Shown: positions 35,046 to 44,194, numbered from the stretch's first letter. The stretch: DNA of 64,000 nucleotides from JAAGZL01 sp050291725 (GCA_050291725.1 JBNKKH010000005.1:7835-71834); one strand, 5' to 3'. Program-made: numbers and translations. The notes: generated from the sequence alone by a model not told the origin.

Positions 35046-37031
35046 CTAGTCATCACTCCACAATAGCAGTACCGCTCGGTCACCCTTCAACTCTTTGTGT
35101 GGAAGGGATGAACTGTCTTCAAGCAAAATATTAAATGGATGGTTGAACAGTTCGTTAGTGTCGGGAAAGACGAAAATTTCTGCTACCTCCTGTTTATATT
35201 GCTCGGTAACATTACCTACCCACAGAAGTTTTGCTCCAGGTTGCACCCTAGCGAATGCGGGCCAAAGTCGCAGTACCAGGCGGCGATCATCTGTAAGTGT
35301 TTTGGTCAGAGCCAGTGCCTCATGGCGGCTATCATGTACCTGAGGTAGCAGGGGGAGTTTCTCTATCGGCTGTTTTGGAGAGAGAAACCTAAGGGCATTT
35401 CCCCAACTCAACGCTGGGGCTCTCTTCCACCCTTTTTGCTCTAGACTGGAGGCCAACAGCTCCAGATTGCCAGCATACTGGATATCCAGAGGGTGGTTGT
35501 GTTTTCCACGTATGTCCCTGCGTGTCTGGGGAAGCTGTCTCCAACCTTGGTTGTTCCAATTGGCAGCAGCAATCTCGGTAACTTTTGGTGCTGGCATATA
35601 TTTGGTCAGATCTGCGGAGTGTCCTCTCCAGCTTTGGTATCCGCTGGCTGCAGAGATAACCAGGATTGTACTGAGCCCAAGTCCCAGCCAGTGGGCTTCG
35701 GCATGGGTGTGGCGGTAGTAGGCAATTCCTAAAATGGCCACCCAGCAGATACCCAAAGTTATGCTTCCTGTGATGTCGGAAAGCCAGTGAACACCTAGGT
35801 AGAGCCTGGCAATCGCAACCATCAAAACGACTATCCCAGCCAGATTATAGGGAAGCCAGCGCCAATTCATCGGTACGGAGCGTGCAATTATTACTGCAAG
35901 AAAACCGTAGATCACCACGGCTCGCAGAGTATGGCCACTGGGGAAAGAGTAAGGGTCTAGTCCTGTAACCTGGTTAGGTGGGCGCGGTACCTGTAGTCCA
36001 TATTTCAGGGCAGAGGAGGCTAGGATGGCAAACCCTGCTGCTGCTAACCAGTACCAAAGAGTACGCCAGTGTTTTTGCCGGACTAAAAATGCGGAGACAG
36101 CGACAACCAGAATTGCTACCACTAGGCCATCTGCCAGACGGGAACTTAGTAGCATCAGATTGTCGGCCCAAGGGGTGTGCAGGCTTGTCAAACTATTCAG
36201 TACAGTGAGATCTATTCCTGCTAGGGAAGATCCGTTCAATACAGCACTCATTAATAAAGCAAACAGGCCCATCGCAAATATCAGGATGGTAGCCATGATG
36301 GCCAGCCCCTTCGCTTCCGGGTGGTTGGGGTCGGCCAGGGCGTTAGCGGTGTCAGTGAATGCAGGGTGTAGACGCGACCAGTTCAGAAAGGCTTGTAACC
36401 AAGCGCTGGCGTGGGGCTGGAAGCGGCGGAAGATGAAGCGCACCAGCCAGAATACCAACCATATCAGAATTGCCAGCATAACAATCAGGATTACCAGGCG
36501 AAACGCCACCTGGGAGGCTAGTTCCAGAGATGCACCGAACACTATGCCTGGAGCTAGATAGGCCGGGGCCCAGATCAGGGAAGCCAAAATGCTGGCTGTA
36601 ATAAAGCGCCAGGGGCGCATGCCCATAGTTCCTGCAATCAGGGGCACCACTGCTCTAACAGGGCCGAAAAAGCGGCCGAAGGCCACGCTCTTGCCGCCAT
36701 ATTTGGTAAAGAACTCCTGCCCCTGTTCCAGACTTTCCTGGTAGCGAGTGAAAGGCCAGAGGTTGGTGATTCTGTCGCGAAAGTGAAAGCCAAATAGGAA
36801 GCTACTTACATCGCCTACTACTGCACCAGCAACTGCCCAAGCGAACGCAGGCCAAAACTCTATAGCCCCTGCGGATATTAGAGCGCCGATGCCGAACATA
36901 ATGGCGACTCCAGGGACAATCAATCCAACTATGGCCAGAGATTCGGTCATGGCCACCATGAATATGACTATCCCTGACCATAGGGGGTGCATTTCGACCC
37001 AATGCAGAAGTTGTTGGAATATCTCTGTCAC
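35046..37031 (-). CDS. DedA-PAP2-LssY fusion membrane protein
   Basis: The 661-residue protein joins three modules. Residues about 1-200 form a DedA/SNARE-associated domain (GLIVPGVAIMFGIGALISAG, FGRFFGPVRAVVPLIAGTMGM). Residues about 240-460 form a PAP2 phosphatase domain with KYGLQVPRPP, YSFPSGHTLRA and ARLYLGVHWLSD, the three catalytic signatures. Residues about 490-661 resemble the C-terminal soluble domain of Legionella LssY. DedA proteins move undecaprenyl phosphate or phospholipid, and PAP2 proteins dephosphorylate lipid pyrophosphates, so a role in lipid-carrier recycling is inferred. All PAP2 motifs look intact. It stands alone on the minus strand. Confidence 0.9.
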   Translation of the reverse strand: MTEIFQQLLHWVEMHPLWSGIVIFMVAMTESLAIVGLIVPGVAIMFGIGALISAGAIEFWPAFAWAVAGAVVGDVSSFLFGFHFRDRITNLWPFTRYQESLEQGQEFFTKYGGKSVAFGRFFGPVRAVVPLIAGTMGMRPWRFITASILASLIWAPAYLAPGIVFGASLELASQVAFRLVILIVMLAILIWLVFWLVRFIFRRFQPHASAWLQAFLNWSRLHPAFTDTANALADPNHPEAKGLAIMATILIFAMGLFALLMSAVLNGSSLAGIDLTVLNSLTSLHTPWADNLMLLSSRLADGLVVAILVVAVSAFLVRQKHWRTLWYWLAAAGFAILASSALKYGLQVPRPPNQVTGLDPYSFPSGHTLRAVVIYGFLAVIIARSVPMNWRWLPYNLAGIVVLMVAIARLYLGVHWLSDITGSITLGICWVAILGIAYYRHTHAEAHWLGLGLSTILVISAASGYQSWRGHSADLTKYMPAPKVTEIAAANWNNQGWRQLPQTRRDIRGKHNHPLDIQYAGNLELLASSLEQKGWKRAPALSWGNALRFLSPKQPIEKLPLLPQVHDSRHEALALTKTLTDDRRLVLRLWPAFARVQPGAKLLWVGNVTEQYKQEVAEIFVFPDTNELFNHPFNILLEDSSSLPHKELKGDRAVLLLWSDD

Positions 37032-37205
37032 TGTTTAGGTAAATAGATCCTGGAAACAAGGTGTAGGCCCAATTGTTCCATGAATTGATGTTGGGGGCTA
37101 ATCGAACAGGATGATGTTTTCCGGTGTTATGGCTAGATATGAACTAGGGTCTCCATACCTGTGGTATGGACATAACTGTTTAGAATTATTGAGGTTAGGT
37201 TTGCT

Positions 37206-37475
37206 TTAAGAGCAACAGCCAGTTTTTTTTATAGTGCTCTGATTTGTTAGCATTTCGTAGAGCTTGTCCTTTAGCACCATACGCTTTTTCTTCAGCTCTT
37301 CGGCATAGACGTCGGAGACCGGCTCAATATTCTGCTCTATCTCCAGAATCTCCTTGTCCAAGTTATCATACTCTTTGTACATAGCATCGAAGACTGGATT
37401 TACATCGCGCAGGCATTTGATCAGCTCTGCATGCTCCGGAAACTCGTGTGGAAGGTCGTGTCTTTCGCCAAACAT
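37206..37475 (-). CDS. YdcH-like DUF465 protein
   Basis: The 89-residue protein begins MFGERHDLPHEFPEHAELIK and has the short helical hairpin typical of YdcH/DUF465 proteins: CLRDVNPVFDAMYKEYDNLDKEI followed by EELKKKRMVLKDKLYEML. It ends in CCS. The ATG at 37473-37475 has GAGGAG about nine nucleotides upstream; the frame extends 22 codons further without support. The function of the family is not established. A perfect CCATACC-TGT-GGTATGG hairpin lies about 40 nt beyond its stop codon. Confidence 0.85.
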   Translation of the reverse strand: MFGERHDLPHEFPEHAELIKCLRDVNPVFDAMYKEYDNLDKEILEIEQNIEPVSDVYAEELKKKRMVLKDKLYEMLTNQSTIKKTGCCS

Positions 37476-37650
37476 ATGCTGCTCCTCAATACATCTGTTA
37501 ATAACACTGGATAGGAAACGCGTTTTATGTTTTTCTATCACTGTTTTACATTAAAAAAAAGACCGGTGACAGATTTATTTCAGTCAGACTGAGTTTTTCC
37601 TGATTGAAATCATCTCTGGGCCAGTTTCACCACTAAAGAAGGAAACAATC

Positions 37651-39699
37651 ATGCCTCGATATACTGCAGAAGATATACGCAATATCGCACTGGTTGGGCA
37701 GAGCGGTTGTGGTAAAACCACCCTGGTTGAGGCTCTCCTGGCGCAATCCGGCACAATAAACAGCGCCGGCAGTGTGGAAAAGGGTACTACCGTAAGTGAT
37801 TTTGACCCACTGGAGAAGGAGTATCAGCACTCACTTACCTCCTCTGTGGCCAGTATTGATCACGAAAATATTCATGTGAATATTATCGATACACCGGGGC
37901 TTCCTGATTTTATCGGACAGTCTATAGCTACGTTCCAGGCAGTGGAGACTGTGGCCATTGTGATAAATGCGGCAGCTGGAATAGAGATGGTCAGCAGGCG
38001 TATGTTGCAGATGGCCCAGGAGCACAAGCTCTGCCGCATGATTATCATTAATAATATTGACGCCGAGGGGGTAGATCTTCCCGGATTGGTAGAGAGCATA
38101 CGTGACGAATTTGGTCCAGAGTGTCTGCCGATAAATCTGCCTACGAGTGGCGCCAAACAGGTGGTGGACTGCTTTTTTAACCCGGAAGGGGAGTCAGATT
38201 TCTCTTCGGTTGCCGAGGCCCATACCCAGATTATTGATCAGGTAGTAGAGGTGGATGAGAAGTTGATGGAGCTCTATCTGGAGCAGGGTGAGGAGCTCTC
38301 TCCTGAACAGCTACATGATCCATTCGAGAAGTCTCTGCGGGAAGGCCATCTGGTACCTATATGTTTTAGCTCGGCGGCAAATGGTGCTGGCATCTCCTGT
38401 CTGTTACATGTGTTTGAACATCTTATGCCCAACCCGATGGAAGGCAACCCCCGCCCATTTATGCTGGGAGAAGGTGATGATGAGAAACCGTTTGAGGTGG
38501 AACCTGATCCATCTAAACATGTAGTGGCCCATGTGTTTAAGGTGGCGGCCGATCCCTTTGTGGGCAAGCTGGGAGTGTTTCGTGTCCACCAGGGCACCAT
38601 AACCAAGGATAGCCAGCTCTATGTTGGAGATGGACGCAAACCATTCAAGGTGGGGCATATTCTCAAGCTACAGGGCAAAGAGCAGAAGGAGATGTCCAAG
38701 GGTATTCCTGGCGATATCTGCGCCGTGGCAAAGGTGGAAGAGCTGCATCTGGATGCGGTGCTGCATGACTCTCATGAGGAGGACTATCTGCATATTAAGC
38801 CTCTGGAGTTTCCGGTACCGGTGTTTGGTCTGGCCATCCACGCTAAGACCAGGGGAGATGATCAGCGTCTAGGTAATGCCCTACATAGGGTGGTGGAAGA
38901 GGACGCCTGTCTGGAGATTGAGCATAACGTCGCCAATAACGAAACCATTCTGCGTGGCCTGGGTGAACTGCATCTGCGTCTTACTCTGGAGAAGATGAAA
39001 GATCGTTTCAATGTAGATGTGGATACCCAACCACCCAAGATCAGTTACAGAGAGACCATTAGCGCTGCGGCTGAAGGGCACCATCGCCACAAGAAGCAGA
39101 CTGGCGGCGCTGGTCAGTTCGGTGAGGTGTATCTGCGCATAGCACCCTTGGAGCGAGGAGCAGGCTTTCAGTTCGTGGATGAAGTGAAGGGTGGTGTCAT
39201 CCCATCCGGCTTGATCCCGGCAGTGGAGAAGGGTGTGCTCCAGGCTATCAATGAGGGTGTGGTGGCTGGCTATGAGATGCAGGATGTGAAGGTCACTGTA
39301 TACGATGGTAAATACCACTCGGTAGACTCCAAAGAGGTGGCATTCGTCGCTGCAGGCAAAAAGGCGTTTCAGGACGCTGTGGCCAAGGCCAAGCCCATAC
39401 TACTGGAGCCGGTGGTGGTGCTGGATCTGGTAGTTCCGGATGAGACTATGGGTGCCGTGACCGGCGATCTCTCTGGCAAGCGTGGTCAACTCTTAGGGAC
39501 AGACGCCATGAGCGGTGGCCTGCTGAATATCAAAGCCAAGGTGCCCCTGTCTGAGATAGGTCAGTATGCCAACGAGCTTAACTCCATAACCGGTGGACGT
39601 GGTTCATATACCCTGGAGTTTAGTCACTATCAGCAGGTGCCCCATGATATACAGCAGGCACTGGCGTCTGAATACAAACCGGCTGAGGTTGAAGATTAG
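37651..39699 (+). CDS. Elongation factor G-like GTPase (EF-G paralogue)
   Basis: The 682-residue protein has the five-domain EF-G plan: GTPase domain with P-loop GQSGCGKT (16-23) and DTPG (80-83), a beta-barrel, then ISYRETI, the domain IV region GHHRHKKQTGGAGQFGEV, and a C-terminal domain. It differs from canonical EF-G: the P-loop is GQSGCGKT rather than AHIDAGKT, and the G4 motif reads NNID (134-137) where NKxD is standard. This matches the EF-G-like class found beside true FusA in many bacteria, whose job is unclear. AAGGAAA precedes the ATG. It is not in a str operon, which supports a paralogue rather than the main factor. Confidence 0.9.
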   Translation: MPRYTAEDIRNIALVGQSGCGKTTLVEALLAQSGTINSAGSVEKGTTVSDFDPLEKEYQHSLTSSVASIDHENIHVNIIDTPGLPDFIGQSIATFQAVETVAIVINAAAGIEMVSRRMLQMAQEHKLCRMIIINNIDAEGVDLPGLVESIRDEFGPECLPINLPTSGAKQVVDCFFNPEGESDFSSVAEAHTQIIDQVVEVDEKLMELYLEQGEELSPEQLHDPFEKSLREGHLVPICFSSAANGAGISCLLHVFEHLMPNPMEGNPRPFMLGEGDDEKPFEVEPDPSKHVVAHVFKVAADPFVGKLGVFRVHQGTITKDSQLYVGDGRKPFKVGHILKLQGKEQKEMSKGIPGDICAVAKVEELHLDAVLHDSHEEDYLHIKPLEFPVPVFGLAIHAKTRGDDQRLGNALHRVVEEDACLEIEHNVANNETILRGLGELHLRLTLEKMKDRFNVDVDTQPPKISYRETISAAAEGHHRHKKQTGGAGQFGEVYLRIAPLERGAGFQFVDEVKGGVIPSGLIPAVEKGVLQAINEGVVAGYEMQDVKVTVYDGKYHSVDSKEVAFVAAGKKAFQDAVAKAKPILLEPVVVLDLVVPDETMGAVTGDLSGKRGQLLGTDAMSGGLLNIKAKVPLSEIGQYANELNSITGGRGSYTLEFSHYQQVPHDIQQALASEYKPAEVED

Positions 39700-40040
39700 C
39701 CGGGCTTAGGGATTAGGTACCATGGTCTAAGTGCTTGGTTGATTGACATTCATGCTGTCTCACTGCAGCCAATTTAAACCATCACCAGATAGAATATTAG
39801 TATCTTCTTCTTAGGTGTATCCATCGCAGGTGAGGCGTTTAGGGAAATTGCTTAATAACTTAGGCAGTTTCTCTGATAGCCTTATCATTTGTGATCAGGT
39901 GAATATCCCAGAAAAAATTCTTTACTCTTAGTTTGAAAACCAATATAACCTTATATTGAATTTAATTCTGATCAAAACTGTGCCGTCGTAACCATACTGA
40001 AGACACATACATTTCAATGCCCACAGGGAGGGATGAGATC
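39700..40040. other. Intergenic region upstream of second VPLPA-CTERM gene
   Basis: About 340 nt without a supported gene. The right part is AT-rich and probably holds the promoter of the VPLPA-CTERM gene. I looked for a sigma-54 motif (GG-N10-GC), which controls some PEP-CTERM genes, and saw none that is convincing. No clear terminator for the EF-G-like gene was seen. Confidence 0.4.
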
Positions 40041-40691
40041 ATGGTGGAAATTATTGAATCAAAATATAAGGCCATATTTATCGGCGCTGTACTTTTTATG
40101 TGTAGCTCCACAGTGTGGTCTAGTACGGTGAACTGGGTAGATTGGACAAGTACATCATCTGGCACCCTGGATACTGGCTCTTTGATTATCGACGTCGAGC
40201 TAACCGGCAGTCCAATGGGTCTTAGCAATGGCGACACTTACTACAAGAATTATCCTAGCACTTACAATAACTTCAATCCGTCTGATGTGATCGCGGTTAA
40301 CAGTGCAGGAACTTTTACCCTGAATTTCTCAGAAGCAATTACCAATCCTTATTTTGCCTTGGTTAGTGTAGGGCAACCTAATCTATCTGTAACATATGAT
40401 TTTTCAGCTTCTTCACCAACCTCTGTGTCCATTGTATCGAGTGGAGCTAACCAATGGGGATATGGAGGCTACACTATAAGTGGTGATATTTTTACCGGCA
40501 ATGAATACAATGGAATCCTGCAATTGATGGGAACATTCGATTCCATAACCTTCACTACGGGTCCTGATGAGTACTGGCACGGATTTAATATCGGCGTTTC
40601 CGCCGTACCTCTTCCTGCTGCAATATGGTTGTTCAGCGGCGGTCTGCTTAGCCTTATGGGAATATCTCTGCGTAAAAAGGCCAGCAGCTAA
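40041..40691 (+). CDS. VPLPA-CTERM secreted protein
   Basis: The 216-residue product has an N-terminal leader (basic ESKYK, then AIFIGAVLFMCSSTVWS), a Ser/Thr/Asn-rich mature region, and the sorting tail VPLPAAIWLFSGGLLSLMG followed by LRKK. The V-P-L-P-A motif, hydrophobic helix and basic end make it an exosortase substrate of the VPLPA-CTERM class. The ATG at 40041 has GGGAGG about 10 nt upstream; an earlier ATG at 40017 has no ribosome site. It does not resemble the first VPLPA protein outside the tail. A GC-rich hairpin follows the stop codon. Confidence 0.87.
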   Translation: MVEIIESKYKAIFIGAVLFMCSSTVWSSTVNWVDWTSTSSGTLDTGSLIIDVELTGSPMGLSNGDTYYKNYPSTYNNFNPSDVIAVNSAGTFTLNFSEAITNPYFALVSVGQPNLSVTYDFSASSPTSVSIVSSGANQWGYGGYTISGDIFTGNEYNGILQLMGTFDSITFTTGPDEYWHGFNIGVSAVPLPAAIWLFSGGLLSLMGISLRKKASS

Positions 40692-40726
40692 ATAACACTA
40701 GATAAATCATCCAACTATCCATGTAC

Positions 40727-40745
40727 CCCGCGGCTAAGCCGCGGG
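40727..40745. repeat. GC-rich hairpin (repeat-like), also possible terminator
   Basis: CCCGCGGC-TAA-GCCGCGGG is a perfect 8-bp stem, followed by ATGCTAGTTTTTAT. Its CCCGCG...CGCGGGATG shape resembles the hairpin at 41358-41380, which has the same layout, on the other side of a decayed gene. The T-run could also make it the terminator of the VPLPA-CTERM gene. Confidence 0.5.
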
Positions 40746-40826
40746 ATGCTAGTTTTTATATTACCTAGTTCCTCAGGTTTGACCTAGTCCCATACTAATT
40801 CTTTTGATCGCTGGTTCCAGTGTGGA

Positions 40827-41262
40827 GTGTGCCCATCGTTGTTACAGGTAACCTATGCGTTATTGGTGTCTAGTAATTTTGCCAATGAAAATCTGAATCT
40901 GGATTTTTCTGTCGGTGGGCGTTCTTCCATTCCAAATGATTTTTTCATCGCCCTGGAGTTTCAGCGTCAGGGGTATATAGAAATTCACAAAGGCAAAAAA
41001 TACATAGAGACAGTGGCTGTTTTTGTTGCATAGTTGCGAACCAAACTATGGTGTTGAGGCGCTAAGGTTAGATCCATTTCTGTCCGAAGAGTTATATGCA
41101 GGACTAATGTAAAAAGGCTTTTATCGTTGGTTAATATCCCATGATGTGGAAAATCGCGCAGAGTATCTCAACTCTCTTTTTACAGGAGGAGCACTGAAGC
41201 GCGAGCCAATTGTGGCTGCCCTGGACCATGGTATCTCCAACAAGTGGGAGTGCGTTTTATGA
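40827..41262 (+). pseudogene. Decayed coding sequence, family not recognised
   Basis: Three coding-like pieces lie in order on the plus strand. A 68-codon frame (ending with GYIEIHKGKKYIETVAVF) stops at 41031-41033. The next frame continues as EPNYGVEALRLDPFLSEELYAGL, meets a TAA at 41110-41112, and resumes in the same frame as KGFYRWLISHDVENRAEYL and further to a TGA at 41260-41262. The pieces read like one protein with a frameshift and a nonsense codon. I cannot assign a family. GC-rich hairpin repeats flank it on both sides. Confidence 0.45.
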
Positions 41263-41312
41263 AGAAATATAAATCACTGCGTGAGAAAATAGCTGGATAG
41301 TATTAACTCGTT

Positions 41313-41380
41313 ATTCTTGCGTATGCGAGAATCCAGCTTCACCAGTTTTGTAACTGGATCCCGCGATCAAGTCGCGGGAT
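41313..41380. repeat. Two-hairpin intergenic repeat element
   Basis: The left arm ATTCTTGC-GTAT-GCGAGAAT and the right arm ATCCCGCGA-TCAAG-TCGCGGGAT are hairpins. They are linked by CCAG and CTGG, which can also pair. The right end continues GATGACG. The layout, ATTC...GAATCCAG then CTGGATCCCGCG...CGCGGGATGACG, is that of short palindromic intergenic repeats known from many proteobacterial genomes. Copy number elsewhere cannot be checked here. Confidence 0.6.
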
Positions 41381-41483
41381 GACGATTTTCTAGTTAAGAC
41401 CTAATAATAATTAGCGTTCTTTCGCGGTGATTTGCGTTCATTTGCGGATTGCTTTTATGGGTTCTAGCCTTCGGCCCTACTCT

Positions 41484-42767
41484 CTAAGCTATCTCCTTAA
41501 ACGCCTCTCCCGCTGCGGCGATGGTATTTTCAATATCCTCATCGCTGTGTGCCGCAGAGACAAATCCAGCTTCAAACGCAGAAGGCGCCAGGTAGATACC
41601 CCGAGTCAGCATGGCATGAAAGAAGGCCTTGAACTGTCCTTGCCTACAGGCAGTAGATTGGGCGAAGTTGGTTACCTGTTCGGCATCGGTGAAGAAGATG
41701 CCGAACATGCCCCCCACCTGGTTGGCTGTTACCGGCACTCCGGCATTTTTCGCCTGCTTTAGTAGTCCGTCTACCAGTGTTTCGGTCTTCTTGGTTAGCT
41801 CGGAAAAGAAGTTAGGCTGGGAGATCAGTTCCAGAGTTTTTAGACCAGCGCTCATGGCTACTGGATTACCAGAGAGAGTGCCAGCCTGATAGACCGGACC
41901 TAGGGGAGCAATATGTTCCATGATCTCACGTTTACCGCCAAAGGCTCCTACCGGCATGCCGCCACCGATTACCTTGCCCAGAGTGGTGAGGTCGGGCTGG
42001 ATATTGTATAGCCCCTGAACGCCGCCCAGAGCTACGCGGAAGCCGGTCATCACCTCGTCAAAAATTAGCACCACTCCATGTTCGTCACAGGCGGTACGCA
42101 GGCCTTCAAGAAATCCCGGCACAGGCGGTATGCAGTTCATGTTGCCGGCAACCGGTTCTACGATGATGCATGCCACCTGTTCTCCCACTTCAGCGAGACA
42201 GTTCTTTACCTGTTCCAGATCGTTGAAGTCGAGAGTGATGGTGTGTTCGGCCAGAGATGCTGGTACGCCTGGGGAGCTCGGTTCGCCCAGAGTTAGGGCG
42301 CCAGAGCCGGCCTTTACCAGCAGGGAGTCTGAGTGGCCGTGGTAACACCCTTCGAATTTGATAATCTTGTCACGGCCGGTGTAGCCTCGGGCCAGGCGGA
42401 TGGCGCTCATGGTGGCTTCAGTACCGGAGCTGACCATGCGCACCATATCCATAGACGGCACCAGCTTGCATACCAGATCTGCCATAGCGGTTTCAGACTC
42501 GGTCGGTGCACCAAAGCTTAGTCCTTTACCAATCACCGATTGAACTGCTTTGATCACCTCAGGGTGGGCGTGCCCCAGGATCATGGGTCCCCAAGAACCC
42601 ACATAGTCAATGTAGCGGGTACCGTTAGGATCGAAGATATAGGCACCATCAGCGTGGTCGACGAAAACCGGGTCTCCCCCAACCCCTTTAAACGCTCTAA
42701 CAGGTGAGTTAACTCCACCAGGGATATGTTTCTGTGCCTGAATAAATAGATCCTTGGAACTGCTCAT
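41484..42767 (-). CDS. hemL: Glutamate-1-semialdehyde 2,1-aminomutase
   Basis: HemL converts glutamate-1-semialdehyde to 5-aminolevulinate with PLP, in the C5 heme pathway. The 427 residues are typical. Seen are IPGGVNSPVRAFKGVGGDPVF at the start, SSGTEATMSAIRLARGYTGR, FEGCYHGHSD, LIFDEVMTGFRV, and the PLP lysine in TTLGKVIGGGMPVGAFGG. The ATG overlaps the thiE stop by one base (TAATG), so translation is coupled. It is the third gene of the thiD-thiE-hemL transcription unit. Confidence 0.98.
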   Translation of the reverse strand: MSSSKDLFIQAQKHIPGGVNSPVRAFKGVGGDPVFVDHADGAYIFDPNGTRYIDYVGSWGPMILGHAHPEVIKAVQSVIGKGLSFGAPTESETAMADLVCKLVPSMDMVRMVSSGTEATMSAIRLARGYTGRDKIIKFEGCYHGHSDSLLVKAGSGALTLGEPSSPGVPASLAEHTITLDFNDLEQVKNCLAEVGEQVACIIVEPVAGNMNCIPPVPGFLEGLRTACDEHGVVLIFDEVMTGFRVALGGVQGLYNIQPDLTTLGKVIGGGMPVGAFGGKREIMEHIAPLGPVYQAGTLSGNPVAMSAGLKTLELISQPNFFSELTKKTETLVDGLLKQAKNAGVPVTANQVGGMFGIFFTDAEQVTNFAQSTACRQGQFKAFFHAMLTRGIYLAPSAFEAGFVSAAHSDEDIENTIAAAGEAFKEIA

Positions 42768-43402
42768 TAGTTTGAATCCTCGTTCTGTACAAATAGTTTT
42801 TGAAACTGTTCTGCCGCTGCGCGTATATCCTGCTGTCCAAACACTCCTTTAATTACCGCTAGCATGTCAGCGCCTGCCGCTAATAATGCAGCGCCATTTT
42901 CCGAGGTTATGCCGCCAATGGCAACTATGGGAAGCTGTAATCTGTTTTTAGCTGCACGTAACAGCTCGATTTCGGCCTGAACTGCCTGGGGTTTGCTGCT
43001 GGATGGGAAGAAGCGGCCGAAGGCTACATAGTTTGCCCCTGCCTCCTGGGCTGCTATGGCTAGATCCAGGCTGTTATAACAGGAGATCCCGATAATGGCT
43101 TGGTCGCCCAACTCAGCTCTGGCGCGGGTTATATCCAGGTCATCTTGTCCCAAGTGCACCCCGTCAGCGCCAATAGTGCTAGCCAGCTCTACGTCATCAT
43201 TGATAATCAAATATGCTGAGAATCTGCGGCATAGATCTAACAGCTTTTCTGATTGGGCCAGACGTTTTTGCCTGTCTGATGATTTGTCTCGATACTGAAT
43301 AATGCGAGCGCCACCCTCAAGGGCCAGTTCAACCTCGTGTGTAAGCTGCTCCTGGCTGCTGTCGGTTATGGCGTAGAGGCCGTTTAAGCGTCTGTTAGTC
43401 AT
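42767..43402 (-). CDS. thiE: Thiamine-phosphate synthase
   Basis: ThiE joins HMP-diphosphate and thiazole phosphate to thiamine phosphate. The 211-residue TIM-barrel protein shows GLYAITDSS, IIQYRDKSSDR with the pyrimidine-contact Arg and Lys, LIINDDVELA, DGVHLGQDDLD, and VAIGGIT with the phosphate-binding glycines. It follows thiD by 9 nt and overlaps hemL by one base. No TPP riboswitch consensus was seen upstream of the operon. Confidence 0.96.
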   Translation of the reverse strand: MTNRRLNGLYAITDSSQEQLTHEVELALEGGARIIQYRDKSSDRQKRLAQSEKLLDLCRRFSAYLIINDDVELASTIGADGVHLGQDDLDITRARAELGDQAIIGISCYNSLDLAIAAQEAGANYVAFGRFFPSSSKPQAVQAEIELLRAAKNRLQLPIVAIGGITSENGAALLAAGADMLAVIKGVFGQQDIRAAAEQFQKLFVQNEDSN

Positions 43403-43411
43403 ACTTGTAGA

Positions 43412-44194
43412 TCAGTTGGGCAATCGGTTGGGTAGGGCCTGACCACTGCTAAATCTGTTGGCTTGGTTTAGGGCATGCCATGTGTACTCCTGGGCTTCAG
43501 TTACCGCCTGGAGCATAGGTTGGCCCAGAGCTAATCTGGCGGCAATTGCAGAAGCCAGGGTGCAGCCTGAGCCATGGTAACTGTGGGGCAGGCGCGGCCA
43601 CTCTAGCAAGTGAGGGTTATCAACGGATCCCTGGTATAGGGTATTGATCACCTTGTCGCCTGATTCGTGAGTACCGGTAACGAGAATATTGTTGCAGCCC
43701 ATGGATAGCATCTCTGCAGCGGCCTCTGTTAGATCGCCTTTGCCTGATATGCGTCTGGCCTCTTCTGAGTTTGGTGTTGCTAGTCCGACCTGGGGTAGCA
43801 GATCACGGCGTATATTGGTCAACAGCTCCTCTCCTGCTAGATCACTGCCTCCGCCAGCAGCCAGAACCGGGTCCAGTACTACCGGGATATGCTGGTGTTC
43901 CGCAATTAGCTCAACTATCTCTCTGCAGATAGCAACATTTCCTATTAAGCCGATCTTTATGGTTGCCACTGGCAGATCATGCAACACCGCCTCGGCCTGC
44001 TGCCGGAATAGCTCAGGGTCGGTTGGGCATAGCCGCTTTACATCATGAGTGTCTTGAACGGTGAGGCAGGTAACAGCGCTGGCAGCATGGCCACCGGCGG
44101 CAGCAATGGCCTCAATATCTGCATGTAGTCCGGCTCCTCCGCTGGGGTCATGGCCAGACAAACAGAGCACTATAGGTGGTAAGGGCTCACTCAT
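43412..44194 (-). CDS. thiD: Hydroxymethylpyrimidine/phosphomethylpyrimidine kinase
   Basis: ThiD phosphorylates HMP to HMP-P and then HMP-PP, the substrate of ThiE. The 260 residues show LCLSGHDPSGGAGLHADIEA (substrate and Mg site), AVTCLTVQDT, VVLDPVLAAGGG, and the GSGCTLASAIAA anion hole with the catalytic Cys region near the end. It is the first gene of the thiD-thiE-hemL unit. The 260-nt region upstream is shared with the divergently transcribed DUF5063 gene. Confidence 0.96.
   Translation of the reverse strand: MSEPLPPIVLCLSGHDPSGGAGLHADIEAIAAAGGHAASAVTCLTVQDTHDVKRLCPTDPELFRQQAEAVLHDLPVATIKIGLIGNVAICREIVELIAEHQHIPVVLDPVLAAGGGSDLAGEELLTNIRRDLLPQVGLATPNSEEARRISGKGDLTEAAAEMLSMGCNNILVTGTHESGDKVINTLYQGSVDNPHLLEWPRLPHSYHGSGCTLASAIAARLALGQPMLQAVTEAQEYTWHALNQANRFSSGQALPNRLPN

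Noticed and set aside
39962..40237. Antisense frame of 91 codons over the second VPLPA-CTERM gene
   Set aside because: It has no ribosome site or recognisable product and mirrors a well-supported gene on the other strand.
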